In this document: piece by piece, positions 42,720 to 54,439 of the stretch
Layout: each line of letters begins with the position of its first letter
Position numbering within the stretch: position 1 is the first letter of the stretch
Assembly (NCBI GenBank): GCA_963576725.1
Contig: OY755252.1
Coordinates: forward strand, 42,797,552 to 42,861,551
Source: Azorinus chamasolen
Taxonomy: Eukaryota; Mollusca; Bivalvia; Cardiida; Solecurtidae
Reading direction: 5' to 3'
Length of the DNA: 64,000 nt
Notes under the pieces: generated by a model
Database searches by the model: none
What the model saw: only the letters and a program-made list of their open reading frames with translations
What the model was told of the DNA's origin: nothing
Position numbers and translations under genes: made by a program

Positions 42720-43240
42720 TGGTTTTATTTATCATGACATGCCAACTAATATATTGTAACCTTTTAACTTTTTAAACGAAATATCTGTTTTTCTATTCGA
42801 AAGAAAACACTGGATGCTGGTGACAAGTTGATATTTGAATTTTGTAAAAATTGTGTTTTTATAATCCCTGCCTTCACTAAGAGGTTCTTTGCTTGAAGGG
42901 TCTTGTGAAGTCAATCAAAACATGATGCAACCTGCCGCTTTCGGAAATATTTTAGTTTTTTTAACATCTTTTTGTGTAAGATGCTATTATAAAGAACTTG
43001 ATGGCCTTGGCGTTCCCCTTTTTGGCATGTCTTTCTGAGAAAGTATGACATTTATAAAGCAGTTCATTCCTTTCAGATGCTCAGACATTTCTTTGTTGTC
43101 CATGTCGATGTTTGCCTTCCAGTATGCATTGCAGAATTGTCTCGGACATGCTGCGTAGCTTGACAAAAACAAACTCATACTGCGTAGCCTGGTGGTAATT
43201 GGAGCGCTGCAATGCTTCTGATAACTTCCGCACATATTTA
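42720..43240 (-). other. Unassigned Cys-containing open frame
   Basis: A minus-strand frame of 82 codons (42987-43235) includes ACPRQFCNAYWKANIDMDNK and ILSQKDMPKRG. No family, signal peptide or splice pair is recognised; likely chance but not a known repeat. Confidence 0.2.
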
Positions 43241-43385
43241 CAATAGAACCTGTCCTAGACGGCCATTCGTTTATTCAACAGGAGTTTTCTGCATTACATT
43301 TGATCTGCGTAACGCTACCAACTGCCCAACAGACCTATAGTTTGATATTTTTATGACCGTTTAAGGCAGGTTGTGCTGTATTGGT
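43240..43385. mobile_element. Family N fragment
   Basis: atagaacctgtcctagacgg, ttatgaccgtttaaggcagg, ttgtgctgta. Confidence 0.45.
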
Positions 43386-43589
43386 TTTGTGTTCGGTATG
43401 CGGATGTTCTTGCCTTGACGTGTCCCCATGACTATGCAATAGATATCCATGTTTCATTTGCCATAAAGCTTATACTTTTTGCAGAAGATGATTATGAATT
43501 TTGATATTCTGTTGGGCCGTGTCAGATTTGGTGTAGTAGAATCAGTTCGCACCTGTGTTCCTTTCTTACAGGAATCATATGAGCTCAGG

Positions 43590-43740
43590 TAGCTCGGTAT
43601 AGTGGTTATAAAACGTTTTGCTTGAGTCTGAGATCATTCTCAAGCATCTGATTGGTCAGATTCTGAGCTTGCTTGGACCCAGATGTTTATGAATGAACTC
43701 AGACTTAAGCAAACAGTTTTATAACCTCGGAGGCTGTACT
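43590..43740. mobile_element. Family H-related foldback
   Basis: ggttataaaacgttttgctt, agtctgagatcattctcaag, ... agcaaacagttttataacct. Confidence 0.55.
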
Positions 43741-44094
43741 GATGGTCATTCCATTTACAACAGCTGCTGTCAGGGGGTTATTCTTTCATAAGATCTTGCA
43801 ACATGATGCTACTTCTCTGGTCGAATCGTTCAGCAACCCGAATGTTGCATTAGGGATTAGCGACCAGTTGAAACAGATGTGTGGTATTCATGGATGGTAT
43901 AGGAGGATTTTCTTCCATATTCCGTTTAATAACATGTTGTAACTGATCGGTTAAATATGAAACCTTGCTTGGCTCCTTTGATTATCTTAAGGAATTTATT
44001 TTTAAAAGAACACTACATTTGTTTCATGTCGTATTTCACCCGTATTAGTAAATGTGTTCTGTTTTTCATATTTTTTTTATCAAATTAGTTATTA

Positions 44095-44216
44095 ACCCTT
44101 TACTCCATAGATATCGATTTACACATTTTCAAACGGAATAAATCCAGATCATACAGTTACTGTAGACGTTGTCTGATCAGGGCTGTATGTACTCTGTTGC
44201 AAATGGTATAGGCTTA
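44095..44216 (+). mobile_element. Family A MITE, partial
   Basis: aaccctttactccatagata, tip agttactgtagacgttg. The right end is absent. Confidence 0.5.
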
Positions 44217-44309
44217 ACCGTTCATTTAAGATGAATCTGATTAATCTTGAAAATAAATCAACACTTGACAAAAAGAGTTTTATATCGCACACATATATGT
44301 GGTGGCATA

Positions 44310-44500
44310 TAGTGTTAGTAGCTTGGCTTTATGGTTGAGCATTGAGCTGATACGCCAGGGGTTCGAATTCCTACTGGACCAGCTCGAAATTTCAGAGACG
44401 TTTTCCAGTGCCTCCCATACGCACGAAGTTGTCTCCTCCCCACCCAGGGGTTAAAATAGATACCTGTGAGGTTCACTAGCCGGTACTGTGGCGGCGTAAT
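44310..44500 (+). mobile_element. tRNA-derived SINE, second copy with divergent head
   Basis: The B box ggttcgaattc at 44360-44370 is close to consensus and the A box (44324-44340) is weak. The body after 44388 matches the 3530 copy (aatttcagagacgttttcc, then the acccaggggttaaaat block and tacctgtga). The two copies share body, not head. Confidence 0.65.
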
Positions 44501-44972
44501 CGCGTATAAAGCAGTGTTCAATATAGTAGGCGAATGACTCAATGACCAGGGGAGTAAATGTACAGTAGGCTGAGAAGTCATTCGGACGGAAAGAAGACTA
44601 TAACCAGGTACTTATTACATATATAAACGTTAACAATAAAGCTCACATTATGACATATTACCGACGCCGGCGATGAATGGATGTAGCAAATGTCCTATTT
44701 CCATGATTGATCAAAGTCATCTTAGACAACAATTTGAAGTGCATATCATGCTATTGATTGTATAGATCAAACCATTAATAATTTAAAGTGTAACTGGTGA
44801 TATTAAACAGATTTCTGTAATGAAAACGTGTCTCTTAGCTATCCCGGCTATCATTGCAAGTAGCTTCATGGAATAAAAAATATTACTTCCCAAAGTATAT
44901 TCTGAAAGAATGGTTGTATGTCTTCCTCGTACTGCAGTAAGTGCGTCGTTTAACGCCTTTGCAGCCTGAGTA

Positions 44973-45453
44973 TAGTAAAACCTCTCTATAACGGTCACTA
45001 AATTGTGTTAATTAGTTGGTATTTAAGGCAGGTGACTGCTCAAAGCAAGGTGAAGGTGAAATAGAAGGCTCCTATATTATTATAATCTTTATTAGAGTCT
45101 CTTCATGGTTACAATTATACAAAGACCAACATATACATATAAAGAAACCATGCCATTTATATTTGAATTATAAGAGGCTATAACTACAAGTATATCACAA
45201 TACTATTCCATACATATTGCACTATATCTACATATAAGTTAAAGTTAAAGAGTATAAAGACTCTGTTAATCTAACAAACACACACACGTACGCACATTTA
45301 CGAACACATATATCTGTTTGATTAAAAACTACTTAAACCAGAAAGAAGATAAAAACTATAGGAGCGTTCTGTTTTTCTTTCACCTTGCTTTAAGCCTTCA
45401 ACACAAAATACTTCATGTAATTTAGTGGCCGTTATAGATAGGTTTTACTGTAG
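44973..45453 (-). mobile_element. Family C MITE split by a retro-fragment
   Basis: Left half to 45078 ends in gctcctata. The right half resumes at 45355 with ctataggagcg. Ends gtaaaacctctctataacgg / ataggttttactgta. Confidence 0.75.
45079..45354 (-). mobile_element. Insert in family C, probable non-LTR retroelement 3' end
   Basis: The CTATA at the tip of the C hairpin is present on both sides, consistent with a 5-bp target duplication. Read on the minus strand the insert ends gactctaataaagattataa followed by TAATA, like a poly(A)-signal-bearing 3' end with a short A/T tail. No coding sequence was recognised. Confidence 0.45.
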
Positions 45454-45459
45454 ACATGT

Positions 45460-45790
45460 ATGAAAGTCGTCTGTTTACGGCTCTGTTTGCTTATGACATA
45501 ATATAGATCTGATTCTACAAATCCAATACATGTGTTCATATATCATTATATTATTTCAGCTAATCAATATCGAGTATGTCATTATTTCTTACATGAGTAA
45601 TTACTCCATGTTCCATAGTCTGTTTTACTCTCCAATGTAACATCTATATGCACCATGGAAGAAACTGTATCTAATCCAATAAACAAACAGAACAGAGGTT
45701 GGTCAGACGGTTTATACGGGGGCAATCTGGGTCAACTCTCTTTGCAAAGTTTTCAAAGTTGTCAAAATGTCTTTTTGAGGTAAAGGGTAC
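45460..45790. mobile_element. Two decayed family A fragments
   Basis: 45460-45610 carries gctctgtttgcttatgacat and a terminal-like block. 45612-45790 carries cagacggtttatacgggggc and ends gaggtaaagggta. Both lack recognisable left TTAA. Confidence 0.4.
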
Positions 45791-46016
45791 AATCCTCTAG
45801 ATGTCCTGTTAATCCATCTACTTCTATATCATCTACGGTTATCTCACCTCCTTGAATTTAAAATTAACCCGCTGTTAGAAGGTGGTCTATTTCAAAATAT
45901 CTTCTTAGGGTGTTGCTCACAAGATGAGGAAAATGTCCTATAGCATCCATTTGAGATAGTGCATGCGCTAGAACTGTAGTTCATAGAAGGAATACTACTG
46001 ATCTAGTGCTCTAAAT

Positions 46017-46219
46017 ACAGTAAAACATCTCTATAACGGCAACTAAATTGCATCAAGTATTTGTGTTAAAGGCAGGTGGCTGCTTAAAGCAAGGTAAAAG
46101 TAAAACAGAACGCTCCTATAGGAGCGTTCTGTTTTAATTTCACCATGTTTTAAGCAGCCACCTGCCCTATATACCAACTAATTAACACAATTTAGTCGCC
46201 GGTATGGAGAGGTTTTACT
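46017..46219 (-). mobile_element. Family C MITE
   Basis: acagtaaaacatctctataa to gagaggttttactgta. Hairpin arms 46076-46160 with tip cgctcctataggagcg. Confidence 0.75.
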
Positions 46220-46595
46220 GTAAAACTAAGCTCATGTTTATTTATAGCATATTTACTAGGCCACATGAGTTAAAGGATAATGTTTTATATAAGAAGTGTA
46301 CTGTGGTCATTTTCAACATGTATACCTTTAAACTGAATGATCTACTGCATAAACATCTTATTGCATTTCTTTTCAGAAAACAGTATACTAGAGTGTCGAA
46401 TATGATTAGACATCCAATTAAACGGTGTCTCATCTGGATCCAAACTGTTAACCATGGTATCCACCAAGCGGTCCTTTACTTAGAAAGGGTTCTAATAAAT
46501 AATGACATAATGACTATTTATTTGCTACTTTTTCATAGTGTTGCTTTTGCAAGGGAATCTTTTGCTTTGACATTTTCAGATCTATATCATGTCTT

Positions 46596-46726
46596 AATCA
46601 GATCTATATCATGTCATAAGCAAACAGAGCTGACCCTGATCAGACGGCTCGAACAGGGTCCGTCGTCTGAACTCGGTCAACTCCGTTTGCAAAGGCGTTA
46701 AAACGTATCTATCAGACAAAGGGTTA
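46596..46726 (-). mobile_element. Family A MITE, left-truncated
   Basis: gtcataagcaaacagagctg, tip ggctcgaacagggtcc, right TTAA at 46723-46726. Confidence 0.55.
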
Positions 46727-46934
46727 AGGCAAGACAGTCACAGATACAATTATGATAATGTGTAATGTTTTGCTGTAAGAGGGCGCGGTTGTTCATGCTT
46801 GCACACACTATTTAAGGGAAATCAAATGATTTAATAATGCTTGGCATGTTGTCGCAGTAAGACCCTAAGGACTCATTATTCATCTGACTAAAATAGTGCG
46901 CATTAAGTAGGTATTCATGCAAAACTCACTTAAC

Positions 46935-47394
46935 CTTTTCCGTTACAGCAACGCCTTTTAATTACTTTATTAAATCATATGAATCTGATTTTACAATTTT
47001 TGAAAAACATTAGATTAAAACTTATGAATATATGTGAAGTGAATCCCTGTTGATGATTAGCAATTTTACTAGCAAAGGAACTGGCAAAGCAAAACTATTT
47101 TACTAGAGATTTACATCCTGTTACTTTGATTCGTGCTCTGGGGTCATCGCAAACAAGGTATATACTTTTCCGTTACAGCAACGCCTTTTAATTACTTTAT
47201 TAAATCATATGAATCTGATTTTACAATTTTTGAAAAACATTAGATTAAAAGTTATGAATATATGTGGAGTGAATCCCTGTTGATGATTAGCAATTTTACT
47301 AGCAAAGGAACTGGCAAAGCAAAACTATTTTACTAGAGATTTACATCCTGTTACTTTGATTCGTGCTCTGGGGTCATCGCAAACAAGGTATATA
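46935..47394 (+). repeat. 230-bp tandem duplication, nearly identical
   Basis: 46935-47164 repeats at 47165-47394 with only about two differences (aaaacttatg/aaaagttatg, gtgaagtg/gtggagtg). Confidence 0.9.
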
Positions 47395-47639
47395 TTGGTG
47401 TAAACCACTGACATCGAATGATTCAAGAAACAGAGCAGGCCCTGATCAGAGGGCGTATCCAAAGTAAATAGGTCAAAAGATACACCATTTACGTCAGACT
47501 GTTGCAAAAACATCCTTACTTGCATCATAATTCGTTTTAATGGATTGCTTTATGTCAAACTTGAAACTTGCATGCTCAGAAGTTCGTCGGCGTACTCGCT
47601 ATTTTAGACAAAATCAGGTTTTATGTAAACATTTTCCCC

Positions 47640-47880
47640 CGCAACACAATATACTACATGTACTGTAACTCTCACGCTCGACTTGACTCATATTTCAAAC
47701 AGCTTGAATCCAGATGAGATGCCGAGTAACTCTGCATCTGATTAGAATCCAAGCTGTTTGACACTAGGTCAACTGTTTCGCAATCGCTTGTACGAATCCA
47801 AAATAAGTAAAAATGCATGTATCGGAATTTTGGCAGTATATCAATATTTCACCACGATAAGGGTTCATTTAACTGTACTG
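47640..47880 (+). mobile_element. Family M MITE
   Basis: caaacagcttgaatccagat, gccgagtaactctgcatctg, aagctgtttgacactaggtc. Right end cacgataagggtt. Confidence 0.55.
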
Positions 47881-47989
47881 CTAGGAATTCTGAAATATAG
47901 CATTGCGTGCATCATGTGATTCAATTGTCTGTCCTGTATGAAGGATATTGTATAAATTTGAATTGTTTTCACAAAAATCGAAATAAACT

Positions 47990-48165
47990 ACAGTGAGACC
48001 TCAATTGTTCGAACACTTATCATTATTGATCTTTAAGGCAAGTGGCTGCTTAATGCAGTCACGCAGAAAGCTCCCAGAGTTTCGCCCTGCACTAAGCAGT
48101 CACCTGCCCTTAAGGATCTAAGTTCTTCTATACTAAAATTTCGAATTATCGAAGTTTTGCTGTAA
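47990..48165. mobile_element. Family N MITE
   Basis: acagtgagacctcaattgtt, aggcaagtggctgcttaatg, cctgcactaagcagtcacct, atcgaagttttgctgta. Ends are intermediate between N and D. Confidence 0.55.
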
Positions 48166-48234
48166 TTATTTCCTACCTCCTGGAGTAATCAAATTTGTCT
48201 TTCATGTTTCATGCTTAGCGCCATTCGGCTGGTA

Positions 48235-48320
48235 TATACAAGTAACTCGGTATCTCATCAAAATCCAAACTGTTTGACACTCCGTCAGTAGTTTGTCGAA
48301 AGCGTTAAAGAATTAGAAGT
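48235..48320. mobile_element. Family M half element
   Basis: aagtaactcggtatctcatc, aaaatccaaactgtttgaca. Confidence 0.4.
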
Positions 48321-48327
48321 CCAGAAC

Positions 48328-48510
48328 AACATATAAAGATGCGTATTCAAATACCATTTCTCCACCAAACCATATGGTGTAATCATAGTTCAGATTTGTC
48401 TTTTCAAGACGAATCTAAGATGTTTTAACACTAAAGAGTTTTTTGGAGAAATAAGGAATTATTCTATGAAATGATTTTATTTTCGCATCTTATCTGGACC
48501 TCTGGATGTA
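48328..48510 (+). mobile_element. Family G MITE, arms diverged
   Basis: catataaagatgcgtattca, gtcttttcaagacgaatcta, right end gcatcttatctggacctctg. Confidence 0.6.
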
Positions 48511-48869
48511 AGTTAAAGGTTCATAAGATCAGGTATTTGTCAGCCTGTGAAGGGTCACAATGTGAGACTATCGTATCAAAATATTGTTTGAAATGAATGC
48601 CATCCTAAGTATTTGTTGTTCGCAGCAGGTTTTATATACAGAAATAAACGAATTAGCTAGACCAATTAACAAAGTAGCTAAATTAACTCAATCATACATT
48701 GTTGTTGACCGAATGCATCAACTTTTCGTGTGTTAAAATTATTAAAAACTCAATTATGTACGAGTCATACAGGAATAAGATATCAAATTCTGCTCTCTGA
48801 AATTATTTTGTACCATGGTCAAAAATGAATTGACGAATTGACTGAAATACATGTGCCAGTAGTTCGTTA

Positions 48870-49097
48870 TTAACCCATTCCCTCATATTGACGACCTTTG
48901 ACGACTCTGTAAAAGTCACTTTGTGAAACCATTGTGATAAATAGAGCATTTGCTCCTATAGGAGCAAATGCTCTATTTATCACAATGGTTTCAAACTACA
49001 AAATCCTAAACGTTTCCTTTTCTCTAGTTAATGCTCCTTTTCGGTAGATTTATTCAAAGAGGTTGTATCTAAAAATAGCCTATGAGGTAATGGGTTA
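48870..49097 (-). mobile_element. Family B MITE, best preserved
   Basis: TTAA 48870-48873 and 49094-49097. The hairpin 48927-48992 is perfect over about 33 bp per arm with tip tgctcctataggagca. Confidence 0.85.
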
Positions 49098-49114
49098 AAT
49101 ATGAAATCACCGTT

Positions 49115-49383
49115 TTAACCCTTTACGCGATGGGCAGTCATATAAGACTTAATGAATGTGTGTAAACTAATAAGCTTATTTTTTTAAAATTGTATGGAAA
49201 CACATAACATATTGGCCATGGCGGACACAACTGTAGAATTATATCTATTTAATTTCTATTTAATTCCACGAAGAAACAGACAAGATTCTATCGGAGCCGT
49301 CTAATCGGGGTCTAATCAGTTTGCAAAGGCATCAAAAGGCGTCAAAAGGCGTTACAAGGTGTATCTATAAGGTAAAGGGTTCA
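49115..49383 (-). mobile_element. Family A MITE
   Basis: TTAA 49115-49118, then ccctttacgcgatgggcag. Core decayed. The short unit catcaaaaggcg/gtcaaaaggcg is repeated near the right end. Confidence 0.55.
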
Positions 49384-49484
49384 ACGAACTGTTTTATACT
49401 TTTGTAATGGAGGAGGTGAAACGCTGCATGGTTGAAGTTCAATTGATAGTATTAATATTCCTTAAAGTATGACTAATTACTCAT

Positions 49485-49592
49485 TTTTGTCAAATAGAGC
49501 CGCCTGATTTGGGCTGTTACAAAACGAATCACATAAAAATGATTGATAGTATCATGAACAAGTCTATAAATGTTCATGACGTTAAGGGTTAA
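49485..49592 (+). mobile_element. Family A remnant
   Basis: gtcaaatagagccgcctgat to gttcatgacgttaagggttaa. Only the second half survives. Confidence 0.4.
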
Positions 49593-49604
49593 GCAGACGT
49601 AATA

Positions 49605-49834
49605 TTAACTCATTCTCTCCTAGGCTATTTTTAGAAAACAACCTCTTTGAATGTATCTACCAAAAAGGAGCATTAACTAGAGGAAAGGAAATATTTAGAA
49701 TTTTGTAGTTTGAAACCATTGTGATAAATATAGCATTTGCTCCTATAGGAGCAAATGCTCTATTTATCACAATGGTTTCATAAAATGACTTTTATAGATG
49801 CGCAAAAATGCGTCACTAGGGGATATTGTGTTAA
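49605..49834 (+). mobile_element. Family B MITE
   Basis: TTAA 49605-49608 and 49831-49834. One arm has a single change (aaatatagca). Confidence 0.8.
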
Positions 49835-50214
49835 TGTTACATGATCATGTGACTAGTTATGCATTATTGTTTTTACTTTTTAACTCTTAAATACGGGAAC
49901 CTAGTTCAGGCTGAAAATAGGAACTCGTCCATTTTTCAATGGGGTTCAGGGGTTCGAGCAAAAGAAATATATGCTGATGAAATTGATTGGTATAGAGTAT
50001 TCTATGATTGGTGTTTATTCTGTTTGCCTATGTCCTGTATATATGGGAGCATTGCATTGTGTGGATTATAAACGTTTCTTTCCCACTACAAAGAGTACCC
50101 TGTGTTAATAGGCGGGCAGAGGAACCAAATTTATCTACATAACAAACTAATTCTACTGCGCTTATCAAACACAGAGCCGTAATGAGTGTATTAATGAGTG
50201 AGCATTGCCCCTTA

Positions 50215-50305
50215 AAACAAGATATAGGCAAACAGTGTAGACCCAGATCAGGGGCCTCATGAAGGAGCATTCTGTTCATGGTCTGCACCGTTTGCTGAAC
50301 CTATC
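50215..50305 (+). mobile_element. Family O core fragment
   Basis: ggcaaacagtgtagacccag, gcctcatgaaggagcattct, ggtctgcaccgtttgctg. Confidence 0.5.
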
Positions 50306-50523
50306 AATTTCCCGCAAATAGTTTGTTTGCTGTACCCCTCCACATGAAAAAAAGTGATGAGTTTACAAGTAAGGTCCAGTCGGTTTTTTTAATAGTACTG
50401 GCATATATAGGCTAGATACAAATAAAGCATTGGTAACAGTTTATTGTCTAGAAGCTATGTGCCTAACTTCATACTACCGCAGACCAGCGTTATTATTCTC
50501 TATAAGTACTGCGGAATCAAATA

Positions 50524-50950
50524 ATGTAACATGTTAGTGAATCACTGTGACGGGTGAAACATTGTGACGGATGGAACACTATCAGGGTTGAACCAATGTG
50601 ATGAGTTAAACACGGTGATACACCGTGACAGGTGGAACACAGTGACAGGTAAAACATGGCGACGGATGGAACAGTATGACGGTTGAACCAATGTGATGAG
50701 TTAAACACGGTGAAACACCATTGCAGGTGGAACACTGTGACTGGTGAAACATGGTGACGGATGGAACAGTATGACGGTTGAACCAATGTGATGAGTTAAA
50801 CACGGTGAAACACCATTGCAGGTGGAACACTGTGACTGGTGAAACATGGCGACGGATGGAACAGTATGACGGTTAAACAATGGGATGAATTAAACACTGT
50901 GAAACACCGTGACAGGTGGAACACTGTGGCAGGTGAAACACTGTGACGTT
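50524..50950 (+). repeat. 95-bp higher-order minisatellite built from ~16-bp units
   Basis: gacggatggaacag occurs at 50566, 50661, 50756 and 50851 (exactly 95 apart). Within each, smaller gtgaaacac/gtggaacac/gttgaacc units alternate. Confidence 0.9.
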
Positions 50951-51107
50951 TGGCTGTTCACCTTATAACGTGACCACTTTAAGTACCCTAACTATTCGTG
51001 CACCCAATCTCCGCATGACATTAGTTTGTGAAGCTGAATCATTCAATTGGCATCAATTTGATTACTTAAATTAGATTGAAACAATGACACATATTGCACT
51101 ATTTGCT

Positions 51108-51159
51108 TAACCCGTTCCTTTATAATTTTCTAATTAACATAGAACATGGAAAGGGTTAA
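51108..51159 (+). mobile_element. Family A mini-remnant
   Basis: gcttaacccgttcctttata directly joined to acatagaacatggaaaggg and TTAA: ends only. Confidence 0.45.
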
Positions 51160-51785
51160 GTTTGTCTGAAAGAATACTTTGGGTTGTCAGGGTACATAAA
51201 GTGACATACTTGTGCATTAGAATATCAATTCAAATTAAGCATTTGTAACAAACAATACAATTATCGTGCTGCTCATAATTTAGTTGACTTTTAAGTGTTA
51301 TTGCCATTGTTATCATTGTAAATTCTAAAAAATCATTATACATGGCCTACTACACTGAAATTCAAATCCCTTAAGTGTATTAAAACAAACAAAACGACTG
51401 TCACAGACATAGCTAGATATGTGAACGTTTATTTTTCAAACCAATTGAGAATTCAATAAGTATAAAATAGAAACGGAATATGTTGAAATTCATTTTATAT
51501 AGATTTAGGTATATTCAAAATCTGCAGTTAAAGCTTTTCTAGGGAAACGGGTGTGCCTTGCTTTTAAAAGTGCATTCTTGTGTATGTACCATGTGTATTG
51601 TAATTATGTATTATCTTTGCTATACGCATGCTATATATATGTCTTATGCAATAAAGAATTTGTATTGCATTATAATCTATTATAAACAAGCACAGAGCCA
51701 TGCAGAAGGACAAAAACATCGTTATCAATCATTAAATCCCAAGCGAGTAACAGCATATGTCTGCTTGATTATATGTGATAAGGCA
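51160..51785. other. No recognised feature
   Basis: AT-rich unique sequence between the MITE remnant and family F. Confidence 0.45.
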
Positions 51786-51790
51786 ATGCC

Positions 51791-52144
51791 TTAACCCTTC
51801 GCTTGCTGAATTTTATAATACATTTCTCATTCTTTACCCATGCCATGTTGTATAATCACATATATCTTCACTGTGTACAAGTATTTCGCTGTGCAGTCAC
51901 TGCTGTTGGGTGCACTGGTTGCACAATCAACTTGTAAACAGTGCAGACCCTGATGAGACAGCTCCTGTAGGAGCTGTCTCATCAGGGTCTGCACTATTTA
52001 CAAGTTGATTGTGCAACCAGTGCTATCCACAGCAGTGATTGCACAGCGAAATACTTGTACACAGTGAAGATATATGTAATTATACAACAGGGCATTGGTA
52101 AAGAATGAGAAATGTATTTTAAAATTCAGCAAGCGAAGGGTTAA
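51791..52144 (-). mobile_element. Family F MITE, long form
   Basis: TTAA 51791-51794 and 52141-52144. The whole element is close to a full palindrome, including a ctgctgttgggtgcactggt block and its complement. Tip cagctcctgtaggagctg. Confidence 0.8.
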
Positions 52145-52290
52145 CAGTTTCCCTGCTAACCGCAACCTGAATGGAATTTCAAAGAGCTTGGATCCAGATG
52201 AGATGTCGAGTTACTCGGTGTTTGATCTGGATCCATACAGTTTGCACGAGTATTGGCATACAGCTGCCATAAGAGCCTATGGTTCATATT
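52141..52290 (+). mobile_element. Family M MITE sharing TTAA with F
   Basis: TTAA 52141-52144, cagtttccctgctaaccgca. Hairpin 52185-52245 with tip tcgagttactcggtg. Confidence 0.55.
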
Positions 52291-52748
52291 TTCTGTCTTA
52301 TGAATGCTAAATGAATTATATAAACAATCTGTCCCATTAATCTAAATTCAAATTTCGACGAATTACAATTATAATCTAGCTTTAATCTAAACCCAAGCCA
52401 ATTAACTAAATGTGCCTTCACGTCGAAATTATCGTAGACACTATACTGTCCAGACCTGAAATTGATCTTAATGGTCTTCATAACCAATCACTTATAACTT
52501 CCACACTCAAATGTTTTAGCTCATCTGGGTTTTTTTTTCTGGCATAACACCAGAACAGGGACTATTATCTTGTGCGGTGTCGGTTTTGATTATATTTGAT
52601 TCTTCCACTCAACTTATTCACACAAATATTTCATAACAGAAGAGACTTACTTGCTGTAAGATGTTAAATGAATTTTCACCGTGTGTGTAAATACTTTCTA
52701 GTTCGTATCCAAGGATTCGACCTTTATTGGTTGTCTCAGGCATTGTAC

Positions 52749-52936
52749 TTAACCCATCCCCACATAAGCTATTTTAATAACCAACCTCTTTGAATAAATC
52801 TACTGAAAAGGAACTATTACTAGAAAAAAACGACTTTCTTTTAGAACGGTGTAATTTTGAAACCATTTATCAAAATGTTTTCAAAAAGTGATTTTTACAG
52901 AGGAATAAAAAGGCGTCAACATGAGATAATTGGTTA
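52749..52936 (+). mobile_element. Family B MITE, hairpin deleted
   Basis: TTAA 52749-52752 and 52933-52936. Arms shortened to tttgaaaccatttatcaaaa. The right TTAA is shared with a family A copy. Confidence 0.65.
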
Positions 52937-53155
52937 ACAGTTTCCCTCATATAAACGCCTTTTTCACGAATTTGCAAAAAGAGTAGACCCAGATCAGACG
53001 GCTCCTATAGGAGACGTCCGATCAGAGTATGTTCTATTTGCTACTGGAATTTGATAGGTCCTTTTTTTCCTTACATACTTCAGTATAACTAGTGTGTTCA
53101 TGAATATTCAGTAGGCATTGAAACTTGGAATAAACATAGAACAGGGAAAGGTTTG
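52933..53155 (+). mobile_element. Family A MITE sharing a TTAA with family B
   Basis: TTAA 52933-52936 also closes the preceding B copy. Core 52970-53045 with tip ggctcctataggagac. Confidence 0.6.
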
Positions 53156-53159
53156 AAAC

Positions 53160-53330
53160 AACGACTACTATAAAACCTCGCTGAACCGAACACGCCTATA
53201 ATTATCATCATCACAGACTGCAGCTTGATGCAGGGTGAAAGTCGTGCAGAAAGCTCCCCCATGAGCTTTCTGCATGAATCTCATCCTGCATTAAGCACCC
53301 ACCTATCTAAAAGATTCTCAATTGTTTTAT
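53160..53330. mobile_element. Family N MITE
   Basis: actataaaacctcgctgaac, tgcagggtgaaagtcgtgca, tip gaaagctcccccatgagctttc. Right end lost. Confidence 0.5.
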
Positions 53331-53519
53331 GTACTACTTATTCAGATTAGTGATCCTTTTCTGTACTCGAAGAGGCTTACTGACTTTAAGATATTGAATG
53401 AATGTTCGTCATGTCTGAAAATACTTTCTATTTCGGAGTCCAAAGCTTCTAGTTTTGTTGGTTATCTAAACACTTAACATGCTGAGCAATTATAACTATT
53501 TCCTCCCTTTTCTGAATAT

Positions 53520-53645
53520 TAATTAAACCATTTTCTCCTATTGGCGCATTTTCACACTTCTGTAAAAGTCATTATTGAAACCATTTTGAAACCATGGCTC
53601 TATTTATCACATTGGCTTAAAAACTATACAATTCTAATCGGTTAC
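53520..53645 (-). mobile_element. Family B remnant
   Basis: ttctgtaaaagtcattattg, gaaaccatggctctatttat, aaactatacaattctaa. Ends and tip lost. Confidence 0.4.
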
Positions 53646-53699
53646 TTCGGGATCCCTTTGTTCCCAGTCTACGCTGTTTGCAAAATGTTTTTTATTCTC

Positions 53700-54145
53700 G
53701 AGTCTCGTACGTTAAGGGTCCACCCTTACAATGCGGGACACGAGTCACTAAATGGCCTTTGCAAAAAGTGTAGACTCAGACTCAGATTGTCATGCTACAC
53801 TTTTCTACAAAAACATCCCTAAATAGTCACCGTAAGCTTGACATATTTGAAGTTTGGAATAGTTTATTTTAAAATGCAGCATCGTGAGGGTTAAGCACCA
53901 TTTTTAAACAACAACTAATTATGGTTTGGTCATGTTTTTGTTGAGTATCCGCAATACTGATGCTAATTAGTAATCCCCAATCTTGCCAACTTTGGGTTTT
54001 TTTTAAAAAAATTCTCTCTTTTTTTCTTTGCGATCTGTGCCTGTAACAAAAGTGATTAGCTTGAAGGGAATTTGAAATCTGATAAAAGGAGATATGACGC
54101 GACTTGCTCTGTGAAAAATGTCCATTTAGATATTCTTTATAATGT
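53700..54145. other. No recognised feature
   Basis: Unique apart from T-rich runs at about 54000. Confidence 0.4.
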
Positions 54146-54148
54146 TAT

Positions 54149-54357
54149 CAACCCTTTTCTTGATGAGCACGTCTTTTGACACCGTTGCAAACAGAGTAGA
54201 CCCAAGTCAGACAACTCCTGTATGAGCTGTCTGATCTGGGTCTGCAATGTTTGCTTGTGGAAATATTTTAAATATAACTTCTCTTTCAAAATCATCAAAT
54301 TCATTTTCAACATGAGTATAAAAACTAGTTAATGAATATTTATGAAGTGTTAAATCG
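54149..54357 (+). mobile_element. Family A MITE
   Basis: caacccttttcttgatgagc, core 54185-54255 with tip aactcctgtatgagct. Right end decayed (atgaatatttatgaagtg). Confidence 0.5.
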
Positions 54358-54439
54358 TTGCATAGATACTCACGAGGAACAAGGGAATTGCACTACAGTA
54401 TCAACTATCTTTAGCGACTTTATATTAATTGGACACAGG

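Noticed and set aside
46204..46701. 165-codon plus-strand open frame
   Set aside because: Made of a C-element end, an E fragment and an A hairpin read through; no protein domain, composition follows the repeats.
48927..48992. microRNA precursor at perfect MITE hairpins
   Set aside because: Hairpins are repeated many times with element ends; no single-locus conserved hairpin was seen.
50517..50830. Two His/Cys/Ser-rich minus-strand frames
   Set aside because: Translation of the 95-bp minisatellite; resemblance to repeats of a secreted protein is due to the DNA period.
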